Source: Candidatus Manganitrophaceae bacterium
Lineage (GTDB): Bacteria > Nitrospirota > Nitrospiria > SBBL01 > Manganitrophaceae
Assembly (NCBI GenBank): GCA_004297235.1
Contig: SCUR01000033.1
Location: 1-46,082, forward strand
Direction of reading: 5' to 3'
DNA length: 46,082 nt
Shown: positions 39,364-46,082 of the stretch, piece after piece
Layout of the letters: each line of letters opens with the position of its first letter
Position numbering within the stretch: the first letter of the stretch is position 1
The notes under the pieces: model-generated
What the model saw: only the letters and a program-made list of their open reading frames with translations
Database searches by the model: none
What the model was told of the DNA's origin: nothing
Translations under genes and position numbers: made by a program

Positions 39364-40146
39364 ATGAGAAGCATTAAAAGAATTCTATTCGTGTCCACAG
39401 TGCTGCTCCTCATCTCGTCTGGAGCAGGCGCTTTCGCGCAAGAGAGTGACCGATGGGAGCTCACAATCGCTCCCTACGTATGGTTTCCCAACATCCAAGG
39501 CGATGTGACCATCGGACAACAGACGGCGGACCTCGATCTGGGGGCCAATTCCGGCATCGAAAAAACCGAAACTGCAGGGGTGCTGCAAATGGAAGTGAGG
39601 TTCGGACGATTCGGCCTTTTTCTCCAGCCGAACTATTTTAAGCTGGACGACAACCAAGACGTTCTGCGGACCAACGTCGATCTCACCATGAAATTTTGGA
39701 TGCTGGAGTTCGGCGGCTTCTTCCGGCTCGTAGAGTTGGGAAAAGGGAGAAAGCACCTGGGGGGGATCGATCTGCTGGTCGGGGGAAGGTACTGGGGTAT
39801 TTCGACGGAGGCGCATGTCTCTTCTCCTTTGAATATTACCGAGAGAGGGGAGAGCGCGCATGTCACCGAACCGTTCGTCGGACTTCGACTCTTGAATTAT
39901 TTTAACGACCACCTTTTCTTCAAGGCGCGCGGGGATTTCGGTGGATTCGGTGTGAGCAGCAACGACACGAAATCGAAATTTACCTGGCAAGCCATTACTT
40001 CGTTGGGATATCAGTTCAACACCATCGGTGTTGAAGCGGGATATCGGTGGCTGGCGATCGAAATGGAAAACGAGAGCTTGCCCTTTAGTAACGAGATTGA
40101 CCTCGACTTCGAGGGACCGTTCGGCGGCGTGGTATTCCGATTCTGA
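39364..40146 (+). CDS. outer-membrane beta-barrel-like protein
   Basis: 260 residues. A signal peptide ends AGAFAQES. The mature part shows alternating hydrophobic strands and aromatic girdles (WELTIAPYVWFPNIQGDVTI, FEGPFGGVVFRF) and ends in a C-terminal Phe, as outer-membrane barrels do. About 10-12 strands by eye. Substrate unknown. Start ATG follows GGGAGGAAAAG. Confidence 0.72.
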   Translation: MRSIKRILFVSTVLLLISSGAGAFAQESDRWELTIAPYVWFPNIQGDVTIGQQTADLDLGANSGIEKTETAGVLQMEVRFGRFGLFLQPNYFKLDDNQDVLRTNVDLTMKFWMLEFGGFFRLVELGKGRKHLGGIDLLVGGRYWGISTEAHVSSPLNITERGESAHVTEPFVGLRLLNYFNDHLFFKARGDFGGFGVSSNDTKSKFTWQAITSLGYQFNTIGVEAGYRWLAIEMENESLPFSNEIDLDFEGPFGGVVFRF

Positions 40147-40187
40147 GAACAATATTGCGATTGAAAGAAACAGATAAGGCGAATCGG

Positions 40188-41702
40188 ATGGCCTATCCGT
40201 CTCTCTATCAGATCAACACACCGGTTTTCTTGACACGGCTCTCACGAAGCCGCGGGAGGCCCGCCACGCTCGACGACATCCCCGACTCGGATTTGGACGC
40301 CCTGGCGGCGAGGGGCTTCGATTGGGTCTGGTTTCTTGGCGTCTGGCAGACAGGCCCAACGGGCCGGGAGATTTCCCGCTCCATCCCCGAATGGCGACGG
40401 GAATTTCAAGCGTTGCTTCCCGATCTCTCGGAGGAGGATATTACCGGCTCCTGTTTTTCCGTCGCCGATTATTCGGTCCATTCGAGTATCGGAGGAGATG
40501 CGGCGCTGGCCCGTCTGCGCGAAAGGCTAAAAAAAAGAGGGCTCAAGCTGCTGCTCGATTTCGTTCCGAACCATACGGCACGCGACCACCGATGGGTGCG
40601 GCAACACCTCGATTTTTATGTGTCGGGTGACGAAGCAACGCTGGCCCGGGAGCCGGGGAACTACACCCGCGTGAGCGGATCGGGGGATCGCGCCGATCGT
40701 GCCGATCGCATTATGGCCTACGGCCGCGATCCTTATTTCCCGGGATGGCCCGACACGTTCCAGCTTAATTACGGTCATCCCGCCGTGCAGGAGGCGATGA
40801 TTGCAGAGCTACTGAAGGTCGCCGCCCGTTGCGACGGGGTCCGCTGCGACATGGCGATGCTCCTGCTTCCGGAGGTGTTCGAGCGAACCTGGGGAATTAA
40901 GGCGGCGCCGTTCTGGCCGAAGGCGACGCGCGCGGTTCGGGAACGTTATCCCGAATTTCTCCTCATGGCCGAAGTTTACTGGGACCTGGAGTGGACCCTC
41001 CAGCATCAGGGGTTTGATTACTGCTACGACAAGCGGCTCTATGATCGATTGAGGGAGGGCCAGGCCCGGCCGGTGCGGGAGCACCTCCGGGCCGGTTTGG
41101 ATTTTCAAGACCGGTTGGCTCGTTTTTTGGAGAATCATGACGAGCCGCGGGCCGCGGCCGTTTTCCCCCCCGAAATGCACCGCGCCGCCGCGGTCATCAC
41201 CTTCTTTTCACCCGGTCTTCGTTTCTTCCACCAGGGAGAGCTGGAGGGGGATCAGAAGCGGATTCCGGTCCATCTGCGCCGGGGGCCGGAGGAGCCGATC
41301 GATGGAGAGATCTCCCAATTCTACAGTCGCTTGCTCGCCTGCCTGCGGGAAGAGCCGTTCCGGCAGGGAGCGTGGCGGCTCCTGGAGTCGGTCGCCGCCT
41401 GGGAGGGCAACGGAACCTTCGACCACTTTATTGCCTATGGATGGTCGGGACCAAACGGCGCGCTGAGGCTGGCGGCGGTGAACTTTGGTTCCACCCAGAG
41501 CCAATGCTACGTGCGGCTTCCTTTTCCGAAGCTGGCGGGCCGCATTTGGCGTCTGCAAGACCGGATGGGGTCGGCCGTTTATGACCGAAACGGCGACGAC
41601 CTCTTGAACAGAGGTCTCTATCTCGACATGCCGGCCTGGGGTTACCACATTTTTTCTGTCATTGAGCCCGACGCTTCTGTCGGCACGAATTCCTTCAAAT
41701 GA
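40188..41702 (+). CDS. alpha-amylase-family (GH13) enzyme
   Basis: About 505 residues. GLKLLLDFVPNHTARDH is conserved region I, GVRCDMAM holds the nucleophile Asp, LMAEVYWD the acid Glu and ENHDEPR the transition-state Asp. A large insertion follows region I. There is no signal peptide, so it works in the cytoplasm. The domain order is closest to cytoplasmic alpha-glucosidase or sucrose/trehalose-type enzymes. The start is uncertain (ATG at 40188 or TTG at 40155). It is followed 13 bases later by the GH63-like gene. Confidence 0.85.
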   Translation: MAYPSLYQINTPVFLTRLSRSRGRPATLDDIPDSDLDALAARGFDWVWFLGVWQTGPTGREISRSIPEWRREFQALLPDLSEEDITGSCFSVADYSVHSSIGGDAALARLRERLKKRGLKLLLDFVPNHTARDHRWVRQHLDFYVSGDEATLAREPGNYTRVSGSGDRADRADRIMAYGRDPYFPGWPDTFQLNYGHPAVQEAMIAELLKVAARCDGVRCDMAMLLLPEVFERTWGIKAAPFWPKATRAVRERYPEFLLMAEVYWDLEWTLQHQGFDYCYDKRLYDRLREGQARPVREHLRAGLDFQDRLARFLENHDEPRAAAVFPPEMHRAAAVITFFSPGLRFFHQGELEGDQKRIPVHLRRGPEEPIDGEISQFYSRLLACLREEPFRQGAWRLLESVAAWEGNGTFDHFIAYGWSGPNGALRLAAVNFGSTQSQCYVRLPFPKLAGRIWRLQDRMGSAVYDRNGDDLLNRGLYLDMPAWGYHIFSVIEPDASVGTNSFK

Positions 41703-41715
41703 GAGGAGTTTTAAG

Positions 41716-44460
41716 ATGGAAAACAATCAAACCGAAGAGCAGAAAAGAGTGGAGGAAGCGTCCGCCCGGCGACAGCCGTGGAGAAAGTGGGGGCCCTACC
41801 TGAGCGAGCGGCAGTGGGGGACGGTGCGGGAAGATTACAGCGAATCAGGCGACGCCTGGAGTTATTTCTCGCACGAGCAGGCCCGCTCCCGCGCCTACCA
41901 GTGGGGAGAGGATGGGATTGCCGGAATCTCCGACGACAAACAACAGCTCTGCTTCGCCCTCGCCTTTTGGAACGGACGGGACGCGATCCTCAAAGAGCGG
42001 CTCTTCGGTTTGACCAATGCCGAGGGAAACCATGGCGAGGATGTGAAGGAGTATTACTTCTATCTCGACAACACCCCGACCCACTCCTACATGAAATATC
42101 TCTACAAGTACCCGCAGGCTCCCTTTCCTTACGCCGACCTCGTCTCCACGAATCAAGGAAGAAACCGAGGCGACTTCGAATACGAGCTGCTCGATACGGG
42201 GATTTTCAAGGAGGACCGCTACTTCGATATCTTCGTCGAGTATGCCAAGGCATCCACGGAAGAGATCCTGATCAAGATCACCGCCCACAACCGCGGTCCC
42301 GAATCGGCGTCGCTTCACCTGCTGCCGACCCTCTGGTTCAGGAATACCTGGTCGTGGGGGGAGAACGTCCTGAAGCCGAAACTTCAGCAGATCCACCCCG
42401 GCGAGGGATGGGGCGTCAGCGCGATCGAGGCGTTCCACCCCGAACTCGGCTTGCGCTATCTCTACTGCCAAAGCGCTCCCACACTACTCTTCACCGAAAA
42501 CGAAACAAACAAACAGCGGCTTTTCGGCACCGCGAACGCTTCCCGGTATGTCAAAGACGGAATCAATGACTATATCGTGAACGGGCGAGAAGACGCGGTC
42601 AATCCGGGAAAGAAGGGGACAAAGGCTTCGGCCTATTATCGGATGGAGATCGGTCCCGGCCAAGATGCGGCGGTTCAGCTGCGCTTGATGAACATCGTGC
42701 CGGCCGACGTCCGAACACACCTCTTCGGAATTCCTTTCGAAGAAATCATGGAAACCCTGCGTCGGGAGGCGGATGAATTTTATCGTGCCATTACCCCTGC
42801 ATCGGTCGGAGAAGAGGAGGCGCGCGTGATGCGCCAGGCGCTCGCCGGGATGCTCTGGTCAAAACAGTATTATCAATATGATCTGAGCCAGTGGCTTGAT
42901 CAGCATGACGCCGGGCCGAGACATGGGATGCGGCGGCCGATCCGGAACCAGGATTGGTTCCACATGATCAATGAGGATGTGATTTCCATGCCCGACAAAT
43001 GGGAATATCCTTGGTATGCGGCCTGGGATCTTGCCTTTCACACCGTGGCGCTCTCCGCCGTCGATGTCGATTTTGCCCAGGAGCAGCTCGATCTGATGTT
43101 GCGCGAATACTACCTCCATCCCAGCGGCCAGATCCCGGCCTATGAGTGGAACTTCAGCGATGTGAACCCGCCGGTCCATGCCTGGGCGAGTCTCTTCGTC
43201 TATCAAACCCAGAAGAGGTTGCGCGGGAAAGGCGATGTCGCCTTTCTGAAACGCGCCTTCAACAAGCTGCTCGCCAACTTCACCTGGTGGGTGAACCGGA
43301 AAGACCGAGAAGGGCGGAATGTCTTCGAAGGAGGCTTTCTCGGTCTCGACAACATCGGCGTCTTTGACCGGAGCGCGGCGCTCCCGACCGGCGGACATCT
43401 GGAACAGGCCGACGGCACCGCCTGGATGGCGATGTTTTGCCAGAATATGTTGGAAATGGCGGCCGAGCTCGCCGCCGAAGATCCGGTCTACGACGATCTT
43501 GCCCCCAAGTTCGTTGACCATTTCCTGCTGATTTCATCGGCGATGAATCGGATGGGGGGCGGGGCGACTGGACTTTGGGATGAAGAAGACGGTTTCTATT
43601 ATGATAGCCTTCGGCTGCCGGACGGCCGTGCCGTGCCGCTCCGGGTCCGGTCAATGGTCGGCCTCCTTCCGCTCTGCGCCACCACCGTGGTGGAGCCGTA
43701 TCAACGCGAACATCTTCCCCATCTTTTAGAGCATGCGTATCGCCGCATGAATCAGATGCGTCAGGCCTCGGCGATCCATCCGACCGGCCCGGGGCACCTC
43801 GGCGTCGGCGGCCGCGGGATTCTGGCGCTGGTGAATCCGCACCGGCTGGTCCACATTTTGTCCCGGATGCTCGACGAGGATGAATTTTTGAGTCCCTATG
43901 GCCTGCGCTCCCTCTCCCGTTACCATGCGGAGCATCCCTACACTTTTTATGTCGACGGCCGGACCTACCGGGTCGATTACCGACCGGCCGAATCGGACTC
44001 CGGGATGTTCGGCGGCAACTCCAACTGGCGCGGCCCGATCTGGTTTCCGGTGAATGCACTGATCATCCGGGCCCTGCTCCAGTTCTATCTCTATTACGGA
44101 GACGACTTCAAAGTGGAGTGCCCGACCGGCTCGGGAAATCGGATGAATCTTTTCGAAGTCGCTCGGGAACTCACGACGCGGCTCACCCGCATTTTCCTCC
44201 CCGATGCGCAGGGCCGACGGCCGGTCTATGGGGCGACGGAGAAGTTTCAGACCGACCCGAATTGGCGGAACCATCTCCAGTTCTATGAATATTTCCACGG
44301 CGACAACGGCGCCGGTCTCGGCGCCAGCCATCAAACCGGCTGGACCGGCCTCATCGCCCCATTGATTCAAATCTTCAACACGATTGATGCGGAGAGCTAC
44401 CTCGAAGCGGGAAAAAAGATCGGGGTGACCGAAGTCGCGGCGCGCCGGGCGGCCGCTTAG
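41716..44460 (+). CDS. GH63-like glucosidase (mannosyl-oligosaccharide glucosidase-like)
   Basis: 914 residues. A long N-terminal beta domain (DEDYS-like REDYSESGDAWSYFSHEQAR) precedes an (alpha/alpha)6 barrel with KWEYPWYAAWDLAFHTVAL and WVNRKDREGRNVFEGGFLGL. NSNWRGPIWFPVN near the C-terminus is the usual conserved end. Bacterial members remove terminal glucose from small oligosaccharides such as glucosylglycerate or alpha-1,3-linked glucose; substrate not determined here. GAGAGGAG precedes the ATG. Cytoplasmic. It precedes an outer-membrane protein by 28 bases. Confidence 0.85.
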   Translation: MENNQTEEQKRVEEASARRQPWRKWGPYLSERQWGTVREDYSESGDAWSYFSHEQARSRAYQWGEDGIAGISDDKQQLCFALAFWNGRDAILKERLFGLTNAEGNHGEDVKEYYFYLDNTPTHSYMKYLYKYPQAPFPYADLVSTNQGRNRGDFEYELLDTGIFKEDRYFDIFVEYAKASTEEILIKITAHNRGPESASLHLLPTLWFRNTWSWGENVLKPKLQQIHPGEGWGVSAIEAFHPELGLRYLYCQSAPTLLFTENETNKQRLFGTANASRYVKDGINDYIVNGREDAVNPGKKGTKASAYYRMEIGPGQDAAVQLRLMNIVPADVRTHLFGIPFEEIMETLRREADEFYRAITPASVGEEEARVMRQALAGMLWSKQYYQYDLSQWLDQHDAGPRHGMRRPIRNQDWFHMINEDVISMPDKWEYPWYAAWDLAFHTVALSAVDVDFAQEQLDLMLREYYLHPSGQIPAYEWNFSDVNPPVHAWASLFVYQTQKRLRGKGDVAFLKRAFNKLLANFTWWVNRKDREGRNVFEGGFLGLDNIGVFDRSAALPTGGHLEQADGTAWMAMFCQNMLEMAAELAAEDPVYDDLAPKFVDHFLLISSAMNRMGGGATGLWDEEDGFYYDSLRLPDGRAVPLRVRSMVGLLPLCATTVVEPYQREHLPHLLEHAYRRMNQMRQASAIHPTGPGHLGVGGRGILALVNPHRLVHILSRMLDEDEFLSPYGLRSLSRYHAEHPYTFYVDGRTYRVDYRPAESDSGMFGGNSNWRGPIWFPVNALIIRALLQFYLYYGDDFKVECPTGSGNRMNLFEVARELTTRLTRIFLPDAQGRRPVYGATEKFQTDPNWRNHLQFYEYFHGDNGAGLGASHQTGWTGLIAPLIQIFNTIDAESYLEAGKKIGVTEVAARRAAA

Positions 44461-44488
44461 CGGATAAAGGAATCATCGGAGAGAGAAA

Positions 44489-45304
44489 ATGAAATTCGGC
44501 GCGATGCTCGCCCTGGTGTGTTTGGTGATCGGCGTCGCGGCCCCTTCTGCAGGGGCCGCGGATGAAAGCGACAACGGACTCGACCCGACCAACCCGCTCA
44601 CCCGGCTCAGCCTGAAATATCAGTATCAGAATCTCCCCCCATCGGAGGAGGACACGTTACACAACGGGACGCTCAGAGGGGATCTGCTTTTCAAGGAAAG
44701 TGCAACGTGGGGTTGGTCGACGCGGCTCGAACTTCCCTTGATCGTCACCGATCAGGTGAGTCGCGACAACCCGGACGGCGGCGCCGAATTCGGATTCGGC
44801 GACGTTCTGACCCAAGCGATCATCATCAACAGACCAAGCGACACGTTCGCCTGGATGGCCGGGAGCCAGTTTATCTTCCCGACGGCGAGTCAGGATCAGA
44901 TGGGAGGGGGGAAGTATCGGATTGTGCCGAGCGCGGCGGCGCGGTGGAGTCTCCCCCGCCAGCGGAAAGGGAGCTGGTTCGCCCCGCTGGTCCGTTACGA
45001 TGCCGATGTGGCCGGGGCGGACGACCGCAACCGGATCCGAGAGCTCCAGTTTGCCCCGATTCTCAATCTTACGTTGGATCAAGGATGGTTCCTGAACTTC
45101 TATCCGAGCAGCGACATCAGGTACAACTTCGCCTCCGAGCGGCCGGGCGACACGGGGAAATGGTTTGTCCCGTTCGATTTCCTGGTCGGAAGAAACTGGA
45201 GCAAATCGACCTTCGGGACCCTGGAGGTCGCTTTTCCGCTCGTGCAGCAATATCAGGTTTATGATTTGAAAATCGAAGCTAACATCTACTTTCTCTTCTT
45301 CTAG
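44489..45304 (+). CDS. outer-membrane beta-barrel protein, phenol-degradation-transporter-like
   Basis: 271 residues. A signal peptide ends AGAADES. Repeated amphipathic strands follow (RLSLKYQYQNLPPSE, WSTRLELPLIVTD, WFLNFYPSSDIRYNF) to a C-terminal IYFLFF, fitting an outer-membrane barrel. Similar proteins are annotated as transporter or meta-pathway phenol-degradation-like. The position after glucan hydrolases and before a sugar transporter suggests sugar entry, by inference. Confidence 0.68.
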   Translation: MKFGAMLALVCLVIGVAAPSAGAADESDNGLDPTNPLTRLSLKYQYQNLPPSEEDTLHNGTLRGDLLFKESATWGWSTRLELPLIVTDQVSRDNPDGGAEFGFGDVLTQAIIINRPSDTFAWMAGSQFIFPTASQDQMGGGKYRIVPSAAARWSLPRQRKGSWFAPLVRYDADVAGADDRNRIRELQFAPILNLTLDQGWFLNFYPSSDIRYNFASERPGDTGKWFVPFDFLVGRNWSKSTFGTLEVAFPLVQQYQVYDLKIEANIYFLFF

Positions 45305-45371
45305 GGCGGAATGATCTCCCGGGTCATGCCGAGCATCCAAGAAACGCCGACCGGGTGAAAGTGAGGACAAA

Positions 45372-46082
45372 ATGGAAAAGGAAAATATGGGCCAACCGGC
45401 GAAACGATCGAAGCTGACGACCTATGTTCTGGTCGCTGCCGCCATCGCCGCGATCGGTGGGATTCTCTTCGGTTTCGATACGGGGGTTATCTCAGGCGCC
45501 ATCCTCTTTATCGTGAAGCAGTGGAACCTGACGCACAAGCAGGCGGAGCTCGCGACCAGCTCGGTCCTGATCGGCGCGATCTTGGGGGCGCTCGCGGGAG
45601 GGGCCATGGGGGATCGCCTGGGCCGCCGTCTCTCGATCATCTATGCCACCGTTCTCTTTCTGGCGGGGACGTTGATCGTTTCAATCGCCGACGGCATGAC
45701 CTCCTTTCTGGTCGGCCGGGTGTTGATCGGCGCGGCGATCGGGGTCGCCTCGTTTATGGTGCCCCTTTACATTTCCGAATTAGCCCCGGCGCACATCCGG
45801 GGAAGCATGGTCTCGCTGAATCAGTTTGCGGTGACGGTCGGCATTCTCGTCTCATACGGGGTCAATTATTATTATGCTTCCACCGAAAACTGGCGGGCGA
45901 TGTTCGCGGTCGGCGCGCTTCCCGGCCTCATTCTCCTCTTTGGGATGGTTGCCCTTCCCGACAGTCCCCGATGGCTTTTCTCGGTCGGGCTCCGGGAGGC
46001 GGCGGAAAAAGTATTGCGGAAGATCCGGGGAACGCCGGAGGTGACGGAGGAGCTCGCCGAGATCGATGAGGCGATCCGCTCG
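45372..46082 (+). CDS. MFS sugar/proton symporter, 3' end beyond window
   Basis: 237 residues are visible before the edge. LVAAAIAAIGGILFGFDTG, then VISGAILF, opens the sugar-porter signature; GDRLGRRLSI follows helix 2, and PLYISELAPAHIRGSMVSLN and SPRWLFSVG are also classic sugar-porter motifs. Six membrane helices can be counted. It would carry a monosaccharide or disaccharide with protons. ATG at 45372; a second ATG at 45387 is possible. Start supported by GTGAGGAC. The truncation is only the window edge. Confidence 0.88.
   Translation, partial: MEKENMGQPAKRSKLTTYVLVAAAIAAIGGILFGFDTGVISGAILFIVKQWNLTHKQAELATSSVLIGAILGALAGGAMGDRLGRRLSIIYATVLFLAGTLIVSIADGMTSFLVGRVLIGAAIGVASFMVPLYISELAPAHIRGSMVSLNQFAVTVGILVSYGVNYYYASTENWRAMFAVGALPGLILLFGMVALPDSPRWLFSVGLREAAEKVLRKIRGTPEVTEELAEIDEAIRS

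Noticed and set aside
1..46082. CRISPR arrays, tRNA, rRNA and insertion sequences
   Set aside because: No regularly spaced repeats, cloverleaf-like genes, rRNA core sequences or transposase frames were seen by reading.

Overview
This 46 kb stretch is GC-rich bacterial DNA from a Gram-negative organism. It encodes secreted and outer-membrane-type proteins, lipoprotein signals and a periplasmic c-type cytochrome. There are no rRNA or tRNA genes, CRISPR arrays or intact mobile elements. The gene mix (archease/RtcB, an archaeal-type S-adenosylmethionine synthetase, DUF2267, DUF2934, many stress proteins) suggests an environmental bacterium of the Nitrospirota/Desulfobacterota kind. That placement is an impression from protein families, not a proof.

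Layout. 0.2-3.5 kb: a small helical protein, a CheR-type methyltransferase, a cytochrome c'-like protein, TrmO, a remnant of a metal ABC permease and an OB-like periplasmic protein. 3.2-11.1 kb: DUF2892, archease-RtcB, an FmdB zinc ribbon, a CBS pair, FtsH, a YbaK-type deacylase, an HPF/cold-shock fusion, a phosphoribosyltransferase and a BCAM0308-like protein. 11.1-24.4 kb: a PAS protein and Hsp20 (divergent), a sugar nucleotidyltransferase, DUF2267, GlgX, then a run of PHP phosphoesterase, aminoglycoside-phosphotransferase-like kinase, APS-kinase-like protein, archaeal-type MAT and CapA, followed by a second DUF2267, an alpha/beta hydrolase and a GAF/HD-GYP protein. 24.4-31 kb: PolX, two universal stress proteins, DUF2934, a PEBP protein, a broken L,D-transpeptidase, malic enzyme, a DUF1614 fragment and a zinc ribbon. 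31-33 kb: decayed secreted genes and an orphan histidine kinase. 33.3 kb to the end: an alpha-glucan cluster (GH15, SCP2-like, debranching enzyme, two lipoproteins, two envelope proteins, GH13, GH63-like) ending in a truncated MFS sugar transporter.

The main discovery is a family of 12 near-identical promoters in the first 31 kb. Each has a 16-bp box of C-rich half, TT (or AA) centre and G-rich half, for example TACCTCT-TT-CGGGGGG. The box lies directly against a -35 hexamer (TTGTCY or TAGACC), with a CAGAAT-like -10 17-18 bp further on. They precede Hsp20, FtsH, RtcB/archease, a universal stress protein, DUF2267, zinc-ribbon, PAS and DUF2892 genes. The position (centre about -43) is that of a class II activator site. 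I infer a stress or dormancy regulon run by one regulator, possibly a NarL/DosR-type response regulator, whose gene is not identified here.

The second theme is decay. An ABC permease remnant, a frameshifted L,D-transpeptidase, a DUF1614 fragment and two frameshifted secreted genes lie among intact genes. Some frameshifts could be sequencing errors, but the truncated N-termini cannot all be.
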